Positions 27,738-35,781 of a stretch of DNA of 64,000 nt are shown piece after piece. Source of the DNA: an uncultured Dorea sp. GTDB lineage: Bacteria; Bacillota; Clostridia; Lachnospirales; Lachnospiraceae. Position 1 is the first letter of the stretch; every line of letters begins with the position of its first letter. The DNA lies in contig CAJURK010000009.1 of NCBI GenBank assembly GCA_910588745.1, positions 1 through 64,000 on the forward strand, written 5' to 3'. A program made the translations under genes and the position numbers. The notes below the pieces were generated by a model that worked only from the letters and a program-made list of their open reading frames with translations, was not told the DNA's origin and ran no database searches.

Positions 27738-28856
27738 TTACGTTACCAGGCCGGCCTGATACATCTTCTCATAGGTCTCCGTCTTAGAATGAACCAGCGC
27801 GTCAAACTGATCGTACTCTGCCCCGTTATCATCCCACCTGCCTGTCTCCTCTGTGATTTTATAAGAAAGATATTGGAAGTACACAACATTGAACAGTGGC
27901 GAAAGTAAATCAAACCATCCCATATCTTCTGTTTCAATTCCCAGTTTCCGGCTGATAAACGCGCCGGAAAACCCATAAACATTAGGCGTAAAACATCTGC
28001 TTGCCTCTCGTATCTGCCGTATTCTCTCCCGCACATCCGTAAAGCTGTCCAGAAAGAAAAGCGTATAATCCTTTTTTACCTGAATATTCGGCCCATGTAT
28101 GTATTCCTCCGTCTCATAGGCGCTGCATATGCAGTGTACCGTCTCGCTGATTTTTAGCGCCCCCTCCATGGCTGTCCCCACATTCGCGCCGCTGCCCATG
28201 ATATAAACCTTTTCCATTTGGTTTAAAGAGTCTTTATTCTCCTCGTAAAAGCGCCTTGCCTCCTCATAGACAATTCGATGCGCCTGCCCGGCTTTCCCAA
28301 ACAGAGCCGCTATCCTCCCATATTCATCCTCTCCAAGCTTTTCCTGTGCCGCTGCCGATTCCATGGCAAACAACATAAGAAACTCCATCAATACCACAGA
28401 GCCTTTTGTCGTATAACCCACAGTCTCCACACCCATACCATAATCAATCAGCAGGCTGCACTCCTCTTTTATATCGCTGTCCGAATCACCGGTCAGTGCG
28501 ATAGACGGCCTCCCCATCTCCTTCAGTTTTCGGGCCGCCCGGATCGCATTGGTACTATAACCGCTCTGAGAAATCACCAGCGGCAATGTGTCCTTAGGTA
28601 AAGTATCCACATAATGGCAGAAATAAAACGGCGTCAAAACTCGGATCTGGATTCCTAAGAGCTTTTCCATAAATGGAACTGCACAGCGGGCGCTGTTATT
28701 CGACGACCCCGACGCGATCAAATCAATATTCTCATACCCCCCTCTCACAAATTCATTCACAATCTCCTCCAGAAGCTTTTTCCGGTTTTCAAAATTTTTC
28801 TGAAAAACCTCCGGCGTCTCCCGAATATAAAAATCCATGGTAACTTGTTCTTTCAT
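27738..28856 (-). CDS. SIS-domain (GlmS-like) sugar-phosphate deglycase, GfrE-like
   Basis: This 372-aa protein with two SIS domains is related to the isomerase half of glucosamine-6-phosphate synthase. The motifs IASGSSNNSARCA, VISQSGYSTNAIRAARKL, GSGANVGTAMEGALKISE and EEYIHGPNI support this. In gfr-type operons such a protein cleaves glucoselysine 6-phosphate. It is first in the operon, with promoter and operator 23-72 bp upstream. AGGAG is 5 bases before the start. Amino-sugar or other ketosamine substrates remain possible. Confidence 0.8.
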   Translation of the reverse strand: MKEQVTMDFYIRETPEVFQKNFENRKKLLEEIVNEFVRGGYENIDLIASGSSNNSARCAVPFMEKLLGIQIRVLTPFYFCHYVDTLPKDTLPLVISQSGYSTNAIRAARKLKEMGRPSIALTGDSDSDIKEECSLLIDYGMGVETVGYTTKGSVVLMEFLMLFAMESAAAQEKLGEDEYGRIAALFGKAGQAHRIVYEEARRFYEENKDSLNQMEKVYIMGSGANVGTAMEGALKISETVHCICSAYETEEYIHGPNIQVKKDYTLFFLDSFTDVRERIRQIREASRCFTPNVYGFSGAFISRKLGIETEDMGWFDLLSPLFNVVYFQYLSYKITEETGRWDDNGAEYDQFDALVHSKTETYEKMYQAGLVT

Positions 28857-28878
28857 ACCTTCTCCTTTTGTGGTTTAT

Positions 28879-28928
28879 TTATAATACCAATTTTAAATTA
28901 TAATACACCAAAACATTCCACTTGTCAA
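28879..28928 (-). promoter_or_regulatory. Promoter and candidate GntR operator of the PTS/deglycase operon
   Basis: On the minus strand TTGACA (28923-28928) is 17 bases from TATTAT (28900-28905). A direct repeat GTATTATAA occurs at 28898-28906 and 28879-28887, 19 bases apart, overlapping and following the -10 box. This is a sensible place for repression by one of the two upstream GntR proteins. Confidence 0.6.
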
Positions 28929-29003
28929 TTGCTATTGTATCAACAATTTTTACCACCGCAAATGGAGTTCCTGTTCACACAGCAACCAAATGGACACAAA
29001 AAA

Positions 29004-29037
29004 AGCTCTCGGATATTATTACCCGAAAGCCCTCTTT
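29004..29037 (-). terminator. Terminator after the GntR pair
   Basis: On the minus strand GCTTTCGG and CCGAGAGC form an 8-bp stem (one G-U) around a 10-base AT-rich loop, followed by T7. It separates the regulator transcript from the PTS operon. Confidence 0.8.
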
Positions 29038-29055
29038 CTAACCGGCCGGACACAC

Positions 29056-29826
29056 TCATCTGCCGCTGTTAATTTTTCTGTATTTTACATATTGGCTGAC
29101 CACAATGACGTCTGGATTAAGGAATTCCTCTGTGTATTCCACAATGTTTTTCGCGGCGTCAACGGAACTGTTGCTGTAAAAATATACCACCTTTCCTTCC
29201 GGTATCCCTAAAAGCCTCGCTTCCTTTTCCCCACAGGCCTGAAGATTCAAGTTTACATTAAATTTGACAGGAAGATGACCTTTTGACTCCATGTATTTAT
29301 ATAGAGACAGTTTAGAAAAATCATATTGCTCAATATCCGGGAACATAGCAAAGGGTACATATGCATACTGAACCATCACCGGATTATCTTTTTCATACCT
29401 CACTCTCCCCAGCGCAAATACTTTATCCTCCTTTTTGATCCCCAGCTTCTCTGCTATATATTTGTCATCCTCGATAAACTGGGAAAAAAGTACTTTATTT
29501 CCCGCCTCGCTCCCTAAATAAGCCATCAGGGAAGTAAAACCGGTATCCCTGATCTTTTCCTCCTCGCTCATATCCAGCTTCCTGCTGCTTAATTCATTTA
29601 CAAAGGTTCCCTTCCCCTGCCGCCGGCATAAAAGCCCTTTCTCCACAAGGCCTTCGATCGCTTTTTTCACAGTAACCCGGCTCACTCCATAGGTCTGCGC
29701 CAATTCCCGTTCACTTGGTATCCGCATCCCGGCAAAATATTCTCCATTCTCAATTTTCTTTAAAATAATATCCTGTACCTGTATATACAGATGCATTCTG
29801 TAATCAATTGGGTTATTCCCATTCAT
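29056..29826 (-). CDS. GntR-family regulator with UTRA effector domain (first of pair)
   Basis: This 256-aa regulator has an N-terminal winged helix-turn-helix (about 12-75; PSERELAQTYGVSRVTVKKA) and a C-terminal UTRA domain (about 95-250) of the kind that binds sugar phosphates. It is probably the repressor of the downstream PTS/deglycase operon, analogous to FrlR. Its start overlaps the end of the second GntR gene by 14 bp. Confidence 0.92.
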   Translation of the reverse strand: MNGNNPIDYRMHLYIQVQDIILKKIENGEYFAGMRIPSERELAQTYGVSRVTVKKAIEGLVEKGLLCRRQGKGTFVNELSSRKLDMSEEEKIRDTGFTSLMAYLGSEAGNKVLFSQFIEDDKYIAEKLGIKKEDKVFALGRVRYEKDNPVMVQYAYVPFAMFPDIEQYDFSKLSLYKYMESKGHLPVKFNVNLNLQACGEKEARLLGIPEGKVVYFYSNSSVDAAKNIVEYTEEFLNPDVIVVSQYVKYRKINSGR

Positions 29827-30520
29827 AAAGCATGATCTCCATCTTCTCTATTGGGGCCTTCATATAGGCATACGCGGCAAAACGGTTCTCCCTTTCCAAA
29901 AGCGATAATTCCTCCTTGACCAGAGGCGCAGATAATGGCAGATTAAAAATCCCCTTTTCCATTTCATCTGCATATATGATATTCGTTGTGAAAAGGCTCT
30001 TCTGAATCTCGATATGATAGTCGTCAAAAACCGAAAAAACTGATTCGGAGGATAAGAGTTCCCCCGCCATGCCCGGAAACATATCCTCCTGGACATAAAA
30101 CCCTTCTAAGCCTATGACAATTCCATCCATCTCATAGATCCTGCGGATCTCATGAAGCTTCGTCCCTAAAGGCAGGCGGAATTTCTCACTTAACCGCTTA
30201 TTTGTTTCCACAAGGCTATACGACAAAGGCTTTGCTTTTAATTCCTTATCCGACAGACACAGCCGCCAGCCGATCGAATTCTCATTCACCCGCAACTGGC
30301 ACCGGGGCGGCATAATAAAATATCCGCTCCTCTCCTTTGCCACAATGATTTTCTCATTCACCAGACGCGAAAGCGCCATACGTATCGTCTTTCTCTGTAC
30401 CCCAAATCTCTCTGCCAGCTCCCGTTCAGGCGGGAGCGCCATATCCGGCTTGTACTCCATATGATCAATATTATATTTTAACTCATGCGCAATTTTCCGG
30501 TCTAACGTATATGTTCCCAT
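29813..30520 (-). CDS. GntR-family regulator with UTRA-like domain (second of pair)
   Basis: This 235-aa GntR/UTRA regulator has the DNA-binding helix PPERELAERFGVQRKTIRMA and an effector domain with HEIRRIYEMDGIVIGLEG. It is clearly diverged from its neighbour, so it is not a recent duplicate. It is the first gene of the regulator transcript, with a good promoter 56 bp upstream. Two GntR proteins next to one operon could sense two related ligands. Confidence 0.92.
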   Translation of the reverse strand: MGTYTLDRKIAHELKYNIDHMEYKPDMALPPERELAERFGVQRKTIRMALSRLVNEKIIVAKERSGYFIMPPRCQLRVNENSIGWRLCLSDKELKAKPLSYSLVETNKRLSEKFRLPLGTKLHEIRRIYEMDGIVIGLEGFYVQEDMFPGMAGELLSSESVFSVFDDYHIEIQKSLFTTNIIYADEMEKGIFNLPLSAPLVKEELSLLERENRFAAYAYMKAPIEKMEIMLYEWE

Positions 30521-30575
30521 ATCCTTGTTCCCTATATCCTCACTGTCCGCTTCTTATGGCCGGACTTATAGTTTT

Positions 30576-30604
30576 ATTATACAGCCGAAAAATTTATCTG
30601 TCAT
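30576..30604 (-). promoter_or_regulatory. Promoter of the GntR pair
   Basis: On the minus strand ATGACA is 17 bases from TATAAT, a near-consensus sigma-A promoter upstream of the GntR start. Confidence 0.6.
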
Positions 30605-30679
30605 TTCTTTTTTTGGTAAATCTACAGGAAGCGAAAATTGGGGTTACTGTTCGCTCCGCTCTTGGCGGACGGCAGATGG

Positions 30680-32881
30680 CTACCTGATATCATATACGCT
30701 TCTAAGCCGTATCTTCTCCGCTTTTCCGGAAAGAATCTTTACGCGTCTTTCGTCCCCGTTCAAGTCAAAATAATTGTCGGACAGGATAAGGTCTTCTCTT
30801 TCATTCTGCACTTCTACGCTTTTTGCGTAAGCGCCTGCCGACACAATGATTTCATCTCCCTCCATGCGGTAGGAAAGCTGCGGTTCCTCATACCGGAAAT
30901 ACTTCGGATAAGAAAAAATGACGGTTCCCTCCGATAGAACCCTGCCCTCCTGTCTCATCTCATAGCTTACATACTCGGAAAACACGTCAAGCTCCGGCAG
31001 CAGCTCCTTATCCAGCCATACGGAAGAAAGCGCGGGAACTGTCACCTCCCTTGTCCCCCCGTCGCGCAGCACCTCTGCGCGCGCATCCCGCAGCGCCCAG
31101 GACACCAGCACGCGCTGCTCATTTCTAGTCTCATTTGCCACATTTAACCGAATTGATTTTTCAAACACAAAATGCTCCCGGTTCATATCTGCTTCCTGGG
31201 TCATCATCCCTTCCTCTTCACAGGAAAGCATAAGCGGCGCAAAAAAACGTTTCTCCGCATAATGCAGCGCTTTCCATCTTCCGCAGTAGTCGATGGACGA
31301 CCAGGATATGACCGGCCAGCAGTCATTGAGCTGCCAGACGATAGCGCCCATACAGCGTCCCCTGTTTCTCCGGAAATGCTCTACCCCATAGCGGATGGCA
31401 TCCGCCTGCAGAAGCTGGGACGCATAGATTAACGTCTCGAAATCCGTAGGATACAGATAGGTCTGCTGCAGATAATTCATGATCTTTCCATTTGCGCCGT
31501 ACTGACGCTGGTGTTTTTCCATCACATAGGAAAAAAGATTCCTGTCTTTCGGGTTATCAGTGAAGGTCTCGATTGTTTTTCCCGCAGGTACGGATTGGAA
31601 ACCAAACTCCGACGCATAGCGGAAGAAATATTTGCGGTACTCGGAAAACGGACGGTTCCCATGCCATACTTTCCAGTAATGCACGTCTCCCCTGTCCGGG
31701 CTGTTCGGTTCGTCGAAGGCTCCCCCCGAGGAAGGGCTTGCCGGCCAGTAAAAGGTCTGGGGATCGTATTTCTCCAGTACTTCCGGAATCAACTGTTCAT
31801 ACATAATAATATAGTCCCGCACTTCCGTTTTCTTCGTTACCCAGTGATGGCCCTCCTCCACAAACATCTCCATCTCATTATTCCCGCACCAAAGCCCCAG
31901 CTTGCCCTTGTATCCGAGATAATCCATCGAAAGAAGGCTTGGCACATTCGCATCGTCCATCAGAAGGTATTGCCCGTATCCGTCGGCCTCATATGCGTAA
32001 ACTTCTCCAAATTCTTCCGTTCTAACAATCCCGTACCGCTCAATCCCCTCATAAATCTCTCTTTTTAATTTACCCGCATCCGCTTTCAGCTTACTGTCAT
32101 GAAAAATCTTATCCGCTATTTCTTCCAGATAGCCAAGCGCCGTTACCGCAAACATATTCGCCGGAATCAGATATCCGTAAACGCAGGCGTCGTCGCTGGG
32201 CCGAAAACCCGACCAAGTCATGCCAATGCCAGACTTTACCAGCGCGCCCTTCCCATCTCTCGAAAGAGTATCCGTAAAATACGTATCTTTTCTGAAAAAA
32301 CGGTAAGGGGATTCCTCCTCGTGATACTGCTCGGTGCGGAATACCTCCAGAATCCGTTCCGCTCCTTTGCGGAAAGTCCGGTCAAACTGATCTGTGCGCC
32401 CTGTATTTCTCCAAATCAGATAGGCGAACTGCAGCGGATAGCAAAGTGAATCTACCTCGTACTTACGCTCCCATACCCAGCGGCCCATCTCCCTATCGTC
32501 GTATCTCCAGCACTTTCCGTTGGCAGTCTCGTTAAACGCATTCGCATAAGGGTCTGTATGTATATACTGAAACTGCCGTCTTGACAGTCCCGTCAGAATG
32601 TCTCCCACCGCCGGGTCGTCCTTTGCCGCAATCAGATACGGCCTAAGCTGCGCCGAAGAATCCCTTAGCCACATCGCGGGGATATCTCCGGTAACCACGT
32701 ACATCGTTCCGTCTTCCATTTTTTTCACTGTTTTATCCAGCGTATCCGTATAACAATTTTTAAAAATCGTATAAAGTCTCGGTTCATTTTTCAGCTTTTC
32801 TTTTACAGACTCAAGAATCCGTTCTATCGAGCTGCAAGGATGCTTTTTTTCTGTCTTTTTTAATTTTTCTTGCTTTTCCAT
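30680..32881 (-). CDS. Chimeric glycosidase: GH125 N-terminal part fused to GH2 beta-mannosidase C-terminal part
   Basis: This is a 733-aa cytoplasmic protein. Residues about 15-327 look like GH125 exo-alpha-1,6-mannosidase (NCYTDTLDKT, GDIPAMWLRDSSAQLRPY, WSGFRPSDDA, LMDDANVPSLLSMDYLGY). From residue 328 it continues directly as a GH2 beta-mannosidase, with the acid/base E336 in LWCGNNEME and the nucleophile E425 in YASEFGFQS. WQLNDCWPVISWSSID and a C-terminal beta domain follow. The GH125 C-terminal quarter and the GH2 N-terminal half are missing. It looks like an in-frame deletion fusion of two adjacent genes near 31,900, or an assembly join. GH125 activity is unlikely; GH2 activity is uncertain. 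GGGAG precedes the start. Confidence 0.85.
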   Translation of the reverse strand: MEKQEKLKKTEKKHPCSSIERILESVKEKLKNEPRLYTIFKNCYTDTLDKTVKKMEDGTMYVVTGDIPAMWLRDSSAQLRPYLIAAKDDPAVGDILTGLSRRQFQYIHTDPYANAFNETANGKCWRYDDREMGRWVWERKYEVDSLCYPLQFAYLIWRNTGRTDQFDRTFRKGAERILEVFRTEQYHEEESPYRFFRKDTYFTDTLSRDGKGALVKSGIGMTWSGFRPSDDACVYGYLIPANMFAVTALGYLEEIADKIFHDSKLKADAGKLKREIYEGIERYGIVRTEEFGEVYAYEADGYGQYLLMDDANVPSLLSMDYLGYKGKLGLWCGNNEMEMFVEEGHHWVTKKTEVRDYIIMYEQLIPEVLEKYDPQTFYWPASPSSGGAFDEPNSPDRGDVHYWKVWHGNRPFSEYRKYFFRYASEFGFQSVPAGKTIETFTDNPKDRNLFSYVMEKHQRQYGANGKIMNYLQQTYLYPTDFETLIYASQLLQADAIRYGVEHFRRNRGRCMGAIVWQLNDCWPVISWSSIDYCGRWKALHYAEKRFFAPLMLSCEEEGMMTQEADMNREHFVFEKSIRLNVANETRNEQRVLVSWALRDARAEVLRDGGTREVTVPALSSVWLDKELLPELDVFSEYVSYEMRQEGRVLSEGTVIFSYPKYFRYEEPQLSYRMEGDEIIVSAGAYAKSVEVQNEREDLILSDNYFDLNGDERRVKILSGKAEKIRLRSVYDIR

Positions 32882-32909
32882 CTTTTCTTTCTCCCTGTGC
32901 GTATAATAA

Positions 32910-33140
32910 CTTCCCTCATACTCTTATTATAAAAAAGACAGACAAGAGATTTCTACTTTAAAAACTGCGGATGCATTGGATAAATTCTACCTGTTTTACC
33001 GACGCGGCGGCAAGGGTGAAAGCCGCCTGCGAGCGGTAATCTTATTTTGGAATGGTAGAAAATATAAAAAGAAAAAGAAGCAGATTGGCGTGAATAAGAT
33101 TGTACTTGGCGATAAAGCACTGATTGAGGCGGTTGTTTAA
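32910..33140 (+). pseudogene. Unidentified open segment without a start, possible gene remnant
   Basis: A frame runs open for about 77 codons to a TAA at 33138. The basic stretch FYRRGGKGESRLRAVILFWN is followed by KKKKKQIGVNK and ends ALIEAVV. It has no ATG and no ribosome site, and its first part overlaps the promoter area of the divergent glycosidase gene. I do not recognise it. It could be the 3' remnant of a lost gene or chance. Confidence 0.2.
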
Positions 33141-33210
33141 CCCAAACGCTTCTCTTCCGGAAATACAACCGTTTTGTCAGCCTGTTTATTACAATACGGC
33201 TTGAGAAATG

Positions 33211-33250
33211 AAAAAAGCCTCGGAAGCATCATGTCTCCCAGGCTTTTTTA
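33211..33250 (-). terminator. Terminator of tRNA-Cys
   Basis: GCCTGGGAG and an imperfect partner ending CGAGGC, bounded by A6 and T6, lie directly after the tRNA 3' end on the minus strand. Confidence 0.8.
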
Positions 33251-33252
33251 AG

Positions 33253-33323
33253 AGGCGCCAACCAGATTTGAACTGGTGATAGAGGTGTTGCAGACCTTTG
33301 CCTTACCACTTGGCTATGGCGCC
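33253..33323 (-). tRNA. tRNA-Cys (GCA)
   Basis: A 71-base cloverleaf: 7-bp acceptor stem GGCGCCA/TGGCGCC, D arm GCC..GGC, anticodon loop CTGCAAC with anticodon GCA, and T arm ACCAG/CTGGT with loop TTCAAAT. The discriminator base is U, as in tRNA-Cys. CCA is not encoded. The surrounding 32,882-33,545 stretch also holds the terminator, the possible remnant and nothing else I can identify between 33,324 and 33,545. Confidence 0.97.
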
Positions 33324-33545
33324 TTATTTTGTGTGCTTATATAGTATAACAAATGTACTTCTTCAAGTCAACAGAAAAAAAACAACAAATAACCAAAATT
33401 TACGCCGCATTTTACTCTGCCCACAATAACTTCGCATATTTATCTAAAATTCGTTTCGCGAATGAGGCGGCGCTTTGTCCTGCATGGGCGTATCCTTGAA
33501 CAAACCTGGAAGCGTCTGCAATGGATATGCCCATGCCGCGCTGCC

Positions 33546-34184
33546 CTAATACCCCAGCTCTTCATTCACCAGAATGACTTTAATCCGTTTCGGTACTTTC
33601 GAAAATCTGGTTACTACGAACTGGCAGCATATAGTATCCGGCGATTTGCAGTCCGCACAGAAGCCGGTTTTTTTGCAGGGGGTCTGAATGGGAAATCTCT
33701 GCGCGTTAGCCGGAGCGGCTTCATTTCTTGCACGCGACCAGGCATCCTCCGGCGTCTTTACCACTTTATTCATACCCACGACCATAATCACCGTTCTAGG
33801 CCCATAAATAATTCCCGCCGCACGGTTTCCTCTTCCGTCAATATTTACCAGAATACCATCCTCGGTAACCGCATTGGAACTGCAGAGCATAATATCGCTC
33901 CCCAGAACCGCAAGCTCTGTCTGCCGTTTTTCTTCTTCGGTCTTGCACGCATCCCTGTCATAGATCTGATAATTTCCGGCGTTAAGCGCTTCTTTTATCC
34001 CAACCGCATCCACGGACATAGAGCCTCCCCATCCTATGGAACTTCCCTCTGGAATCAGCTTCATCGCCGTTTCAAACGCTTCTTCTTTCGACTCTGCAAA
34101 AAAGCCTTCCATATTCCTGGATTCCAGTCCTTTTATGATCTTTTCCGCAAGTATTCGGTTCCGTATCTTTTTATTTTTTTCCAT
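33546..34184 (-). CDS. LUD-domain protein (LutC/YkgG-like)
   Basis: This 212-aa protein has a single LUD domain (lactate utilisation, DUF162): MKLIPEGSSIGWGGSMSV, GSDIMLCSSNAVTEDG, GNRAAGIIYGPRTVIMVVG. A cysteine-bearing tail CKKTGFCADC...CC could bind metal or a cluster. Stand-alone clostridial LUD proteins of this size have no defined reaction. No lutA or lutB partner is nearby. AAGGAGG sits before the start. It is 90 bp downstream of the broken PucR-type regulator and may have been its target. Confidence 0.88.
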   Translation of the reverse strand: MEKNKKIRNRILAEKIIKGLESRNMEGFFAESKEEAFETAMKLIPEGSSIGWGGSMSVDAVGIKEALNAGNYQIYDRDACKTEEEKRQTELAVLGSDIMLCSSNAVTEDGILVNIDGRGNRAAGIIYGPRTVIMVVGMNKVVKTPEDAWSRARNEAAPANAQRFPIQTPCKKTGFCADCKSPDTICCQFVVTRFSKVPKRIKVILVNEELGY

Positions 34185-34274
34185 AAATCTTTCCTCCTTA
34201 TCTATTGCAGCCCCGTCTCGTACTCCGCCGTTGCCGCTTCCAGGTTCTGCCCGGGTAATTTAGAAGAAGCGCCC

Positions 34275-35509
34275 TTATCTCCGCATCTTCATAAAATACA
34301 GCGCCACCATAATCCTCGCCCGGTTTCCATTACTCATTATATCATACCCCAGTATCTCTTTCACCTTATTCATCTTATAATTCATCGTATTTTTGTGGCA
34401 GTAAACTGCCTTAGCGGTATGCAGGATACTGCATTCATTTTCAAAAAATGCCTTTAATATCTCCAGATAATCCGTTCCATTCTCCTCATCATACTGAATC
34501 AGTCTTCCCAGCACTTCGCCGATAAATTTTTCTCCCAGTTCCGGATGCCGCAGATCGGACAAGATCTTGTATACTCCCAGTTCCTCATAAGCAAGAATGT
34601 TTTTCTCGATCGCCGTCTTAGTAAGCTGATACGCAGTCATAGCATGCTCATAACTCTGCCGCAGTTTCTGCAGTTTTGATACCTCCGTGCCAATTCCCGC
34701 GTATACCTGGCAGTCGCAGCCGCATATACTCTCCAGCACCTGCTTTACTTGTTCTTTATTCTGTCTGGACGCCATAATCAGAAGCCTGCCTCCCTCTTCT
34801 ACCACAAGCCCTCTCTCCAGCGAATAGTGAAGTTCCCTTGCAATTTCCTGCATACGCTTATTTCCATGCTTATCCCGGTACGCGTTGCAGCTTAATACGG
34901 CCATAATATATTTCATATTCCGGTAAAATCCATTATATTCAAAGTAATGAAGATATGCCGCCTCGTTCTCCGGATAATAAACCGCGTTCTTCAGAGCCGT
35001 ATTTAAATTGGTTTCCCTCTGCTCATTCTTGAGCAGTACCGAAGCAAACAACCGCATCACATCCAGATACGGGGTGTTCCACCCGGCGGCAAACAACGGA
35101 AAGCGATTCTCATTGCAATAGTCCAGCACTTGCTTCGAGTATCGCTTACCGTCGTGCAGAGATAATACCAGCCCGCCTGCTCCCGCTTCGTTCAAACTCC
35201 GCACAAAATCCAGCATCCATTCGTCGGAATCAAACTGCAGTCCGGCAATGAAACTCCCCGCAGCAAGCTGCGGGGTATCAGCCCGAGACTCACTTCGTTC
35301 GTCATTAGTTTGTTGCGCAGCAAGCTGCGGGGAATTAAACCCTCTTTGGGATTAAAGATCAGCTCATTCCCGTGAAGCAGTTTGATGAATTCCGGATTTT
35401 CTACAATATGAGTCCACTCAATGATCTTATGGAAACAGCTTTCCGTAACCAGCCTGATATCATATAACGGCTCTATCTCCTGATACAGTTCTTCCAAAGC
35501 TACCGCCAT
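34275..35509 (-). pseudogene. PucR/CdaR-family transcriptional regulator, interrupted by a small palindromic insertion
   Basis: Two frames together make one regulator of about 380-390 aa. The N-terminal piece runs MAVALEELYQEIEPLY to FNPKE (from 35509, with AGGAGGGG 7 bases upstream). The C-terminal piece includes GSFIAGLQFDSDEWMLD, a central region and the C-terminal PucR helix-turn-helix (ILHTAKAVYCHKNTMNYKMNK). An insertion of about 83 bp at 35259-35341 shifts the frame between them, so the full protein cannot be made without slippage. The C-terminal piece could start at ATG 35216, without a clear ribosome site. Confidence 0.85.
35259..35341. repeat. REP-like palindromic insertion inside the PucR-type gene
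   Basis: The perfect palindrome CCCCGCAGC-AA-GCTGCGGGG (35256-35275) is followed 59 bp on by a near-identical copy, CGCAGCAAGCTGCGGGG (35316-35332). The spacer between them contains ACTCACTTCGTTCGTCATTA. The reading frames on both sides join into one protein once this block is removed. Confidence 0.8.
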
Positions 35510-35593
35510 GTACCCGCCCCTCCTGTCCATGAACTTTTGGCAATGCCGCGCTCATTTTTTGAATATTTATTCATTTTCTTTAGTTTATCACAT

Positions 35594-35610
35594 TTGTGTT
35601 TTAAGCACAA
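35594..35610. promoter_or_regulatory. Palindrome in the presumed promoter of the PucR-type gene
   Basis: TTGTG-7 bases-CACAA forms an inverted repeat upstream of the regulator. On the minus strand TTGTGC is 17 bases from TAAACT, a possible promoter. It could be an autoregulatory site. The rest of 35510-35737 is AT-rich with no gene. Confidence 0.3.
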
Positions 35611-35737
35611 TTATTTTGGTAATTTATGTATCAAAAAGCTATATCTTATTTGCCAAAAACATGCTATATTGTTTATAGAACACAAACAATCGAAAGATTG
35701 TAACCCCGAACCGTGTTCAAGTCCAATTTCCAGATTG

Positions 35738-35769
35738 CAAAAAGGCCGCGCTTTATGCGCAGCCCTTTT
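35738..35769 (-). terminator. Terminator after coaBC
   Basis: AAAAAGGC-CGCGC and GCGCA-GCCCTTTTT form an imperfect stem around TTTAT, 13 bases past the coaBC stop. A/T tracts on both sides make it potentially bidirectional. Confidence 0.8.
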
Positions 35770-35781
35770 TCGTTTTCACAT

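Noticed and set aside
33253..33323. tRNA-Cys as attachment site of an integrated element
   Set aside because: No integrase or duplicated tRNA 3' end was seen in the window.
33462..34457. Long plus-strand frame opposite the LUD-domain gene (331 codons)
   Set aside because: Antisense shadow; it spans a clear ribosome site and stop of genes on the other strand.
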